Assembly: GCF_001612615.1 (NCBI RefSeq)
Contig: NZ_BDAU01000009.1
Coordinates: forward strand, 248,001 to 312,000
Length of the DNA: 64,000 nt
Reading direction: 5' to 3'
Origin: Nocardia amikacinitolerans NBRC 108937
GTDB taxonomy: Bacteria; Actinomycetota; Actinomycetes; Mycobacteriales; Mycobacteriaceae
Part shown: positions 56,989 through 64,000 of the stretch, in pieces
Numbering within the stretch: position 1 is the stretch's first letter
Layout of the letters: every line of letters begins with the position of its first letter
Translations under genes and position numbers: made by a program
The notes under the pieces: generated by a model
What the model was told of the DNA's origin: nothing
The model's database searches: none
What the model saw: the letters and a program-made list of their open reading frames with translations, nothing else

Positions 56989-58367
56989 CCAGGCAGGATA
57001 TCGACGACACCGACAGTGTCCGCGCCACTTTGGACGCCGATCCCGTCGAGGCCGGGCCGCGGCGCATCCTCGGACTCGCGCTGCCTACGCTCGGTGTGCT
57101 TGTCGCTGAACCGATCTACCTGCTGTTCGATCTCGCGGTGGTCGGCAGGCTCGGCGCGCTGGCGCTGGCCGGGCTGGCCGTCGGCGGATTGATTCTCGCG
57201 CAGGTGAGTACCCAGCTGACCTTCCTGTCCTATGGAACGACCGCGCGCGCCGCGCGCAGGCACGGCGCGGGCGACGAGCGCGGCGCGGTGGCCGAGGGCG
57301 TGCAGGCCACCTGGCTCGCGGTGCTGGTCGGCCTGCTGATCCTGATCACGGTGCAGGCGTTCGCCGTTCCGCTGACCAGCGCGATCGCGGGCGGCGGGGA
57401 TATCGCCGCGGAGGCGCTGCCGTGGGTGCGGATCGCGCTGTTCGGGGTGCCGCTGATTCTGATCGCGATGGCGGGCAACGGGTGGTTCCGCGGTGTTCAG
57501 GAGACCCGCCGTCCGCTGCTGTATGTGGTTGCCGGTCTTGCGCTTTCGGCCGTGCTGTGCCCGGTTCTGGTGCACGGGTTGCTCGGCGCGCCCACGCTCG
57601 GGTTGCCAGGCTCGGCGTTGGCCAACGTCGCCGGGCAGGCGGTGACGGCCGCGCTGTTCCTGGCGGCCTTGGTGCGCGAACGGGTTTCACTGGTCCCGCA
57701 CTGGGTGGTGATGCGCGCCCAACTGGTGCTCGGCCGCGATCTGATCATGCGCAGCTTGGCCTTTCAGGCCTGTTTCGTGTCGGCGGCGGCCGTGGCGTCG
57801 CGGTTCGGTGCGGCGTCCGTCGCGGCGCACCAGCTGGTCCTCCAACTGTGGAACTTCCTTGCGCTGACCCTTGATTCGCTGGCCATCGCCGCGCAGACCC
57901 TGGTCGGTGCGGCGCTCGGCGGCGGGAATGCCGTGGGCGCGCGGCGGCTCGCGTGGCGCGTCACGCGGTGGTCGGAGATCTTCGCGCTCGCGCTGGCCGG
58001 TGCCTTCGCCGCGGGGTACGCGGTCGTCCCGCCGCTGTTCACCGACGACCCGGCGGTGCTGGATCGCACCCACGTGGTGTGGTGGTTCTTCGTGGGCATC
58101 ATTCCGGTCGCCGGCGTGGTGTTCGCGCTCGACGGCGTGCTGCTCGGCGCCGGTGACGCCGCGTTCCTGCGGACCGCGACGCTCGGCGCCGCGCTGATCG
58201 GCTTCCTGCCCGCCATCTGGCTCTCGCTCGTCTACGACTGGGGGATCGCGGGCATCTGGTCCGGTCTGGTCGCCTTCATGGTGCTGCGGCTCGCCGCGGT
58301 GGTCTGGCGGACGCTGACGGGTCGCTGGGCGCAGGTGGGGGCGGAGATCCCGCTGGGCCGCGCCTGA
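56985..58367 (+). CDS. dinF: MATE-family efflux transporter (DinF-like)
   Basis: A 460-aa transporter with 12 predicted helices, for example LALPTLGVLVAEPIYLLFDL and LAVVGRLGALALAGLAVGGL. The two MATE repeats are recognisable (the second starts near AFQACFVSAAAVASRFGAAS). ATG 56985 overlaps the nrnA stop by 4 nt. The gene order nrnA-dinF is as in M. tuberculosis (Rv2837c-Rv2836c). Substrate unknown. Confidence 0.9.
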   Translation: MTRQDIDDTDSVRATLDADPVEAGPRRILGLALPTLGVLVAEPIYLLFDLAVVGRLGALALAGLAVGGLILAQVSTQLTFLSYGTTARAARRHGAGDERGAVAEGVQATWLAVLVGLLILITVQAFAVPLTSAIAGGGDIAAEALPWVRIALFGVPLILIAMAGNGWFRGVQETRRPLLYVVAGLALSAVLCPVLVHGLLGAPTLGLPGSALANVAGQAVTAALFLAALVRERVSLVPHWVVMRAQLVLGRDLIMRSLAFQACFVSAAAVASRFGAASVAAHQLVLQLWNFLALTLDSLAIAAQTLVGAALGGGNAVGARRLAWRVTRWSEIFALALAGAFAAGYAVVPPLFTDDPAVLDRTHVVWWFFVGIIPVAGVVFALDGVLLGAGDAAFLRTATLGAALIGFLPAIWLSLVYDWGIAGIWSGLVAFMVLRLAAVVWRTLTGRWAQVGAEIPLGRA

Positions 58368-58385
58368 CCGACCGGTTCGTTATTT

Positions 58386-58400
58386 CGAAAACGATATTCA
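58386..58400. promoter_or_regulatory. Candidate Zur box
   Basis: CGAAAACGATATTCA matches the actinobacterial Zur consensus TGAAAATGATTTTCA at 12 of 15 positions and stands out as AT-rich. It ends 20 nt before the permease start, where a repressor would block transcription. Confidence 0.55.
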
Positions 58401-58419
58401 TTCCTGGCAAGATGTGGGA

Positions 58420-59421
58420 ATGCTCGAGCACCTGCCCGCGCGCCGGACGCGAATCCGGGTGTCGTCGACCTACGTTCTCGCCGGACTACTGGTGGCGGGA
58501 ATCGTCTGGCAGGCCCAGCTGGCCTCGGCGATCGACGCGCGGCTGCGCCTCCAGACCGCGCTGACGATGTTCGTCGGAGTCTTCGTGCAGGCCATTCCCT
58601 TCCTCGTGCTCGGTGTGGTGGTCAGCGGCGTCATCGCCGCGTTCGTCTCGCCCGCGCTGCTGCGGAAGGTGTTGCCGCGCAACGAGACCGCCGCGATCGG
58701 TGTCGGCGGGCTCGCGGGCCTGGCGCTGCCCGGCTGCGAGTGCGGCGTCGTCCCGGTGGCGCGCAGGCTGATCGATCAGGGCGCGCCGAGTTCGGTCGCG
58801 CTGGCCTTTCTGCTGTCGGCGCCCGCGATCAACCCGGTGGTATTGATCGCCACCGCGGTCGCGTTTCCCGGCGAACCGGGGATGGTGGCGGCGCGGTTCG
58901 CGGGCTCGCTGGCCACCGCCCTCGTGATGGGGCTGCTGTGGTCGCGGTTCGGCAGCCCCACCTGGATGCTGCCGCGCGGCGGGCCGGACCACTGCGTGAC
59001 CGGACGCACCCGAGCCGAGGTCTTCGCCGAGGCGGCGCGACACGATCTGCTCCAGGCCGGAGCCTTCCTCGTGCTGGGCGCGGCGACCGCGGCGGCGCTG
59101 CACGTCCTTGTTCCGCCGCGGTGGTTCGAACACCTGGCGACCCAGATGCTGCTGGCCATCGTGGTGCTCGCGGTACTGGCGGTGGTGCTCGCGCTGTGCT
59201 CGGAGGCCGACGCGTTCGTCGCGGCGAGCATGTCGACACTGCCGTTGTTGCCGCGGTTGGTATTCCTGGTCGTCGGACCCGCGGTGGACGTCAAGCTGTT
59301 CGCGATGCAGGCGGGCGCGTTCGGGCGGCGGTTCGCGCTGTGGTTCGCGCCGTCGACCTTCGCGGTCGCGATCGTCTGCGCGACGGTGGCGGGTTACGTC
59401 TTCCTCGGGGGTGCGCGATGA
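58420..59421 (+). CDS. DUF318-family permease (YcgR/ArsP-like)
   Basis: A 333-aa membrane protein with about eight helices. Family motifs are LALPGCECGVVPVARRLI, LSAPAINPVVLIATAVAF and LALCSEADAFVAASMSTL, with Cys pairs in membrane-adjacent loops. Together with the next gene it forms the two-gene permease set often linked to metal (zinc or cobalt) handling; the substrate is not shown. ATG 58420 is used; GTG 58414 is possible. The Zur-like box in front points to zinc control. Confidence 0.82.
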   Translation: MLEHLPARRTRIRVSSTYVLAGLLVAGIVWQAQLASAIDARLRLQTALTMFVGVFVQAIPFLVLGVVVSGVIAAFVSPALLRKVLPRNETAAIGVGGLAGLALPGCECGVVPVARRLIDQGAPSSVALAFLLSAPAINPVVLIATAVAFPGEPGMVAARFAGSLATALVMGLLWSRFGSPTWMLPRGGPDHCVTGRTRAEVFAEAARHDLLQAGAFLVLGAATAAALHVLVPPRWFEHLATQMLLAIVVLAVLAVVLALCSEADAFVAASMSTLPLLPRLVFLVVGPAVDVKLFAMQAGAFGRRFALWFAPSTFAVAIVCATVAGYVFLGGAR

Positions 59422-60134
59422 GGCGGGAAACGCAGAACCTGCTGTTGCTGCTGATCGGAATCGCCGTGCTGCGCACCACCTTCGACGGCACCTACCTGCG
59501 CTACGTGAAGCCGGGACTCTTCCCGTTCCTGCTGATCAGCGGGATCGGCATCGTCGCGCTCGGCACCGCGGCCATCATCGGCGACCTGTACCGTGGGCGC
59601 GCGGCGCACGAGCACGGACACGGACGTGTCCAGTGGCTGCTGCTCGCGCCGGTCGCCACGCTGCTGCTCGTCGCTCCGCCCGCGCTCGGGGCGGGCGCCG
59701 CCGTGACGAGTTCGGCGATCCGTCCGCCGGATCCTGTTGTGGCGCAACCGGAATTGGTCGCCTACGCGCCGCTGCCCGACGAACCCGCGCCTTTCCTGTC
59801 GATCAGCGAGGTGGTGAACCGCGCGACGCTCGACTCCCTACGGTCGCTGGACGGCCGGGAGATCACCGTCAGCGGTTTCGTGCTGCGCCGCATGCGCGGC
59901 TACGGCATCGACCTGGCGCGCGTGGTGATCACCTGCTGTGTGGCCGACGCCCGCTACATCCGGCTGCACCTGTCCGGCATCGAGGAACCGCTCGACGAGG
60001 ACACCTGGCTCGAGGTTCGCGGCGTGGTGGAACCGGACAGCGCGCGCCGCGACCGCGACTCGACCCCGACGCTCGTCGTCCGCGAGTACCACCGCGTCGA
60101 ACGGCCCGATCACTCCTACGAGCGGGGGCGCTGA
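59418..60134 (+). CDS. TIGR03943-family membrane protein, partner of the DUF318 permease
   Basis: A 238-aa protein with four N-terminal helices (LLLLLIGIAVLRTTF, FPFLLISGIGIVALGTAAII, QWLLLAPVATLLLVAPPALG). A His-rich loop HEHGHGR, suited to metal binding, lies between them. The C-terminal soluble domain reads ITVSGFVLRRMRGYGIDLAR, then VITCCVADARYIRLHL. It overlaps the permease stop by 4 nt. This pair is typical (YcgQ-YcgR type). The 3' end is 1 bp from the convergent GrpE-like gene. Confidence 0.85.
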   Translation: MRRETQNLLLLLIGIAVLRTTFDGTYLRYVKPGLFPFLLISGIGIVALGTAAIIGDLYRGRAAHEHGHGRVQWLLLAPVATLLLVAPPALGAGAAVTSSAIRPPDPVVAQPELVAYAPLPDEPAPFLSISEVVNRATLDSLRSLDGREITVSGFVLRRMRGYGIDLARVVITCCVADARYIRLHLSGIEEPLDEDTWLEVRGVVEPDSARRDRDSTPTLVVREYHRVERPDHSYERGR

Positions 60135-60135
60135 C

Positions 60136-60618
60136 TCACGCGGATTCTTCGACCGCGCGATAGCGGCGGACGACGACCCCCGCGGGACGGACCGACCGGC
60201 CCGCCACGGTGAGCCCCGGGTGCACGAGTCCGTCGACGGTGCGGTCGGCGGACGGGTCGGCGGTGGCGGTGACGTCGGCGGCCTCCATGGTGAGCGAATC
60301 GAAGGCGTCGTCGGGGCGCGGCGTGACGATCGCCGCCCCGCGACCGGTGAGCAGCCGCTCGATGCGCGCGCCGATGGCCTCGAACGCCGCCCGCTCCCTT
60401 GGCGATTCGGCGGTGGCCGCGCACGCGGCGGTGTCGTTGTGCAGGGCGAACAGCTCGACGACCAGCGGCAGATCGGCGCCCGCGCGGTCCTGGCGGGCGC
60501 GGGCCTTGGCCTCGTCGGCGAGGCGCTCGATGGTGGCGGCCTGGCGGGCGACGACCCGGGACAGGTCCTCGACGCGTTCGACGAGTTGGGCGAGCGATTC
60601 CGCGACTGGTTCCGTCAT
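60136..60618 (-). CDS. GrpE-like nucleotide exchange factor
   Basis: A 160-aa diverged GrpE-type protein. An N-terminal coiled-coil helix (VERVEDLSRVVARQAATIER, LADEAKARARQ) is followed by a helical and beta segment ending GLVHPGLTVAGRSVRPAGVV, similar to the GrpE beta-wing end (HPGY/..GRVLRPA..). Canonical grpE lies with dnaK elsewhere in actinobacteria, so this is probably a second, specialised factor for the divergent Hsp70-like gene. ATG 60618 has TATGGT ending 6 nt upstream. Confidence 0.65.
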   Translation of the reverse strand: MTEPVAESLAQLVERVEDLSRVVARQAATIERLADEAKARARQDRAGADLPLVVELFALHNDTAACAATAESPRERAAFEAIGARIERLLTGRGAAIVTPRPDDAFDSLTMEAADVTATADPSADRTVDGLVHPGLTVAGRSVRPAGVVVRRYRAVEESA

Positions 60619-60722
60619 GCTCGCACCATAGCCGGGACACGCATCGATTGTTTTGGGCGTCAGCCGGATTCGCCCATCGGTCGCTGCGCCACTGTCGGCG
60701 GTGACTGATACCATCGCCTGCC
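60619..60722. promoter_or_regulatory. Divergent leaderless promoter pair of the chaperone locus
   Basis: Within 104 bp, TATGGT (minus strand, 60630-60625) ends 6 nt before the GrpE-like ATG, and TACCAT (60709-60714) ends 8 nt before the Hsp70-like ATG. No CIRCE or HAIR-type inverted repeat is seen, so heat control by HrcA or HspR is not indicated. Confidence 0.5.
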
Positions 60723-62405
60723 ATGGGGGTCTACGGCATCGACCTGGGCACAACGAACTCGGCGATCGCGCGGATCGACGCCGACGGTCGGCCCGAAGTA
60801 ATGATCGGCATGAACGGGGAACCGACGGTTCCCTCCGTCGTGCTGTTCGCGTCCGCGTTCGATCATCTGGTGGGCGAGGGCGCCAGGCGGCAGGCCCGGT
60901 TGGATCCCGAGCACGTGTGCTCGCTGGTGAAACGCCGGATGGGCGACGCGGAGTGGCGTTTCGCCGCGCACGGCGAGACCTGGTCGGCGCCCGCCGTTTC
61001 GGCGCTGATCCTCAAGAGTCTGGCCGCCGACGCGGAATTCGGCGGCGGCGAGCCGGTGCGCCGTGCCGTGATCACCGTGCCCGCGTACTTCGGCGACGAG
61101 GAGCGGCGCGCCACCATTCAAGCGGGCACCTACGCGGGCTTCGACGTCGCGGGCGTGCTCTCCGAGCCGATAGCCGCCGCGTTCTCCTACGGGTTCGGCA
61201 GGCTCGACGGCGGCGTAGACATCGGCAAGACCGGTGCGCGCGAGACCGTGCTCGTCTACGACCTCGGCGGCGGCACCTTCGATGCCACCGTCATCGAGCT
61301 GGCCGATCGCCGCATCTCGGTGCTGGCGGTGGAAGGCGATCATCAGCTCGGCGGCGCGGACTGGGACGAGCGGATCGCCCTGTATCTGTCCCAGCAGTTC
61401 TGCGCGGCCAATCCCGATGCCGAGGACCCGCTGGACGATTCGGCCGGTTCGCAGGCGCTGGTGCTGGCCGCCGAGCGCGCCAAGCGCGAGCTCAGCGACC
61501 AGGAGAGCACGGAGGTCGTCGTCGCGCACGACGGCGCCCGCGCCGTCATCACGCTGACCAGGGACGAGCTCGAGTCGATGACGGCCTCGCTGATGCGCCG
61601 CACGCTCGATCTCACCAAGGACTGTCTGGCCGCCGCGGGCAAGCGCGGCGTGGCATCGGTCGACCGGCTGCTGCTGGTCGGCGGCTCCTCCCGGATGCCG
61701 ATGGTCGCCAGGGAACTGGAGAAGGAACTCGGCCTGATCGGCGAACTGCGCGACCCCGATCTGTCGGTGGCGCGCGGCGCGGCGCTCTACGGCGAGAAGC
61801 TCGAGATGGAACGGTTGATCGTGGCCGACCTCGTGACCCGCGGTCGGCTGCGCGACGGCTCCGGACTGAACGAGGCGGCGCCCGCTGACCTGGAACAGTC
61901 GATCGCGCGGGTCGCGGAATCGTTCGGTCAGCCGGTCAGCCTGGTGCGGCGGATGCTGGAGATCCAGGTCGACACGGTGGTCTCGCGCGGATTCGGTGTG
62001 CTCGCGCTGGATTCGCACTACGGGCTGGCGGCCGCCTGGCTGGTGCACCGCAATCAGACGCTGCCGGTTCGGGTGCGTCGGTCGTTCGGCACCGTGCGCG
62101 AGGACCAGGATCAGATCGAGCTGACGATCGTGGAACAGCAGGGACAGGCCGCCTCGATGCGTCCCGAGGACACCAAAGTGCTTGTGGAAGGCCGGATTCG
62201 CGGTATACCCCCGGGCTATCCGGCGGGCAGCGAGGTGCGCGTCACCTTCGAGATGGGATTCGACGGCGTGCTGCACGTGACCGCGCATCACGTCGACGCC
62301 GATATGCCGTTGACGTTGTCGGCGCAGACGGGAGCCACCTTGTCCCAGGCCGATGTCGCGCGTGAGCTCGACCAGGTGCAGCGCTCCCGCCGCCGCGACA
62401 GCTGA
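60723..62405 (+). CDS. Hsp70/DnaK-like protein (non-canonical)
   Basis: A 560-aa Hsp70 relative. The ATPase domain is clear: YGIDLGTTNSAIARID (phosphate 1), VITVPAYFGDEERRATIQAG, VYDLGGGTFDATVIEL (phosphate 2) and LLVGGSSRMPMVARELEKEL (adenosine). The substrate domain (RGFGVLALDSHYGL to VDADMPLTLSAQ) is present but diverged, and the C-terminal lid is very short, so the protein is ~60 aa shorter than DnaK. It is likely a specialised chaperone paired with the GrpE-like protein. The next gene starts 6 bp later. Confidence 0.85.
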   Translation: MGVYGIDLGTTNSAIARIDADGRPEVMIGMNGEPTVPSVVLFASAFDHLVGEGARRQARLDPEHVCSLVKRRMGDAEWRFAAHGETWSAPAVSALILKSLAADAEFGGGEPVRRAVITVPAYFGDEERRATIQAGTYAGFDVAGVLSEPIAAAFSYGFGRLDGGVDIGKTGARETVLVYDLGGGTFDATVIELADRRISVLAVEGDHQLGGADWDERIALYLSQQFCAANPDAEDPLDDSAGSQALVLAAERAKRELSDQESTEVVVAHDGARAVITLTRDELESMTASLMRRTLDLTKDCLAAAGKRGVASVDRLLLVGGSSRMPMVARELEKELGLIGELRDPDLSVARGAALYGEKLEMERLIVADLVTRGRLRDGSGLNEAAPADLEQSIARVAESFGQPVSLVRRMLEIQVDTVVSRGFGVLALDSHYGLAAAWLVHRNQTLPVRVRRSFGTVREDQDQIELTIVEQQGQAASMRPEDTKVLVEGRIRGIPPGYPAGSEVRVTFEMGFDGVLHVTAHHVDADMPLTLSAQTGATLSQADVARELDQVQRSRRRDS

Positions 62406-62411
62406 GCCGCC

Positions 62412-64000
62412 ATGCACGCCTTCGACCCCAACGACTACCGCAAGCGGGTGCTCGCCGCGGTCGAGCGCCGCGGCGGCATCGACCAGTCGGACCCGTTCGA
62501 GCTCTACGACATTCCGCTCGACGAGGCCGAGAGCCTCAGCGACGCCGAGGTTTCCGCGCGGGTGCGCGAGGTGTGGGGTTTCTGGCAGCGCCAGCGCGAC
62601 CATCCGAAGTACCGGGTGCTCGTCGGGTTGCTGGTGGAAAACCACGACCAACTGTCCTATCTGCTGCTCGACGGGTCCGCGCGGCGGGCCGAAGCGATCC
62701 GGATCCGGCACGAGCGCGAACAGCGCGACGCCGAACGCTACGAGATGCTGGACACCGCGATCTCCCGGCTGGTGCAGCGCCACGGCGGGGTGCCCGCCGC
62801 GAAAGTGCCCGGGCTGGAGGAGATCGGAACGATGGGCGGGCTGTCCGCCGCCGAGGTCGCCACCCGTTTGCGTCGTCACTGGATCATCGAGGACGTGCCG
62901 CAGCCCGCCGCGCCCACGGGCACGCTCACCGACCAACGACGCCAACAGATTCGCGGGCTGCTCGCCGAATGGGGGCGGCTGGTGGACGGTCCGCCCGCGC
63001 CGACGCTGCTCGGACTGCTCGGGCTGGATCCCAGCCGCGCCACCCACACCGGCGAGATCCGGCTGCGCGCCGACGCGTTGCGCGCTCGGTCGCGCGAACT
63101 GCCGCCCGGTCGGATGCGCGTGGTGCTCGACGAACTGCTCGTTCACGTGCAGGACCTGCTGGAGCCAGGTGGGTCCGTGGTGGACGAGTACGTCGCCTCG
63201 ATCGTCGAGGACGTCACCGCGGAGCTGCGGCCCAAGGTGCGGGCCGCCGTGCTCGTCGAGGACGAGCTGGTGGGGGAGGACTACGAGTTCCTGCTCGACG
63301 AGGCGATCGCGCTCGGCATGGACCCGCACGCCGCGGGTCGGCTGCTCGAAGACTTGGCCGTCGAATTGGGTTCGCGCGCCGTCGGATCCGCGCGTCCGAC
63401 GCCCGCCCCTTCCCCATCGAGCACGGGACGACCGGCGGCGCCCGCTCCGCCGCGGCGGCAGTGGGAGGAACCGCTCAAGGCGGCGCGGGCGGCGTTGCGC
63501 GGCGGCCGTCCACAGGAGGCCGCGCGCCACATCGCCGAGGCCAGGGGCCTCGATCCGCACAACGAGGGCACCACACCGATCCGCTCGGTCTCCGACGACG
63601 TCGAACGAGTGCTCGCCGAGGCGGCCAGGCACTGGCGCGTCGCTCTCGCGGCCCGCGCGGCCACCCGCTACGTGGAGGCGCTCGAACACCTCCGGCAGCT
63701 GCGACGCGTCGCCGCCGACGTGCCGCCGCCCACCGGATCCGCCGCGAGTCTGGACGAACTGCTCACCGAGGCGGAGCGAGCCGTCGCCACGGCCGACCAC
63801 TTGGTCGCCGCCGCGGCCGCGGGACCGTCTGCCGAACGCTCCCGCACGCTGCGCGCTGCCCAAGCCGCCTGCGTCGACCATCCCGGCGCGAGCGAGGCGC
63901 TGGCCGCCACCCCCGTTCCCGCCCCCGGCCGCGTGACGGCGACCCGCATGGCGAACGGTTCCGTGCAGATCGTTTGGTCGCCCGCGCCTGCCGACGACGT
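62412..64000 (+). CDS. Large protein of the Hsp70-like locus, 3' end outside window
   Basis: The frame from ATG 62412 is open for 529 codons to the window edge, 6 bp after the Hsp70-like stop. It starts MHAFDPNDYRKRVLAAVERR, with a helical, charged region (~1-330) that has SAF-like repeats (FWQRQRDHPKYRVLVGLLVE; LDEAIALGMDPHAAGRLLED). A Pro/Ala linker (~335-355) and another helical region with TPR-like pattern (LKAARAALRGGRPQEAARHI) follow. The last visible residues, GRVTATRMANGSVQIVWSPA, begin a fibronectin type III domain. No co-chaperone J-domain (HPD) is seen. It is probably co-transcribed with the Hsp70 gene and may be its client-recognition or co-chaperone partner (inference). Confidence 0.7.
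   Translation, partial: MHAFDPNDYRKRVLAAVERRGGIDQSDPFELYDIPLDEAESLSDAEVSARVREVWGFWQRQRDHPKYRVLVGLLVENHDQLSYLLLDGSARRAEAIRIRHEREQRDAERYEMLDTAISRLVQRHGGVPAAKVPGLEEIGTMGGLSAAEVATRLRRHWIIEDVPQPAAPTGTLTDQRRQQIRGLLAEWGRLVDGPPAPTLLGLLGLDPSRATHTGEIRLRADALRARSRELPPGRMRVVLDELLVHVQDLLEPGGSVVDEYVASIVEDVTAELRPKVRAAVLVEDELVGEDYEFLLDEAIALGMDPHAAGRLLEDLAVELGSRAVGSARPTPAPSPSSTGRPAAPAPPRRQWEEPLKAARAALRGGRPQEAARHIAEARGLDPHNEGTTPIRSVSDDVERVLAEAARHWRVALAARAATRYVEALEHLRQLRRVAADVPPPTGSAASLDELLTEAERAVATADHLVAAAAAGPSAERSRTLRAAQAACVDHPGASEALAATPVPAPGRVTATRMANGSVQIVWSPAPADD

Noticed and set aside
62353-63936. 527-codon rightward frame overlapping the last gene
   Set aside because: Cys/Arg/Pro-rich shadow frame. The true frame starts at 62412 and remains open to the window end with a coherent protein.

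Overview
The window is GC-rich actinobacterial chromosome, very probably Nocardia or a close relative. The basis is codon use, many GTG starts, a LppP/LprE-type lipoprotein, malate:quinone oxidoreductase, and a gene order matching the Mycobacterium tuberculosis Rv2861c-Rv2836c neighbourhood as I recall it (mapB, Rv2854-like hydrolase, mqo, GNAT, chelatase, cobO, cobB, cysG/cobA, efpA, proS, two ferritin-like genes, rimP, nusA, ylxR, infB, rbfA, nrnA, dinF).

Layout. 1-24200 is host chromosome centred on cobalamin synthesis (cobQ, a ChlI-ChlD-type chelatase, cobO, cobB, cobE, and a SirC-CobA fusion), with mqo, hydrolases, two MFS pumps and a DoxX-like membrane protein. The cobB-cobE interval is unusual. 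CobB carries a long repetitive linker, its 3' end is followed by several tandem, decayed copies of that end, and decayed pieces of cobE lie on both sides of the intact cobE.

24817-41107 is an integrated element of about 16.3 kb of the AICE type (actinomycete integrative and conjugative element). It has a large serine recombinase, a RepSA-like initiator, an FtsK/Tra DNA pump, a HTH-TPR regulator and a cluster of small overlapping genes. It splits one host gene (the DUF7873 family, as I recall the name): the 5' part lies right of the element and the 3' part left of it. The shared 5-bp sequence ACCGT marks both junctions, and joining them restores one 244-codon reading frame. The right arm carries cargo: a PD-(D/E)XK-like nuclease gene preceded by an acidic small protein (possible toxin/immunity pair), then an AT-richer three-gene cassette resembling ABC-three-component (ABC-3C) anti-phage systems. 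That cassette has a nuclease-like effector, a middle component and a Rad50-like ATPase broken by a frameshift in a run of seven G.

41675-58367 returns to host genes: HD hydrolase, yaaA, proS, an acyl-CoA dehydrogenase, a pair of ferritin-like proteins, and the conserved translation operon rimP-nusA-ylxR-infB-ylxP-rbfA-nrnA-dinF. 58386-60134 is a permease pair behind a candidate Zur box. 60136-64000 is a non-canonical chaperone locus: a GrpE-like gene diverging from an Hsp70-like gene, which is followed by a large protein that begins a fibronectin-III-like segment at the window edge.

A recurrent regulatory feature is a TANNNT -10 hexamer ending 6-8 nt before an ATG/GTG with no Shine-Dalgarno sequence (12 cases). 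This suggests leaderless transcripts for many of these genes, including the element's integrase.
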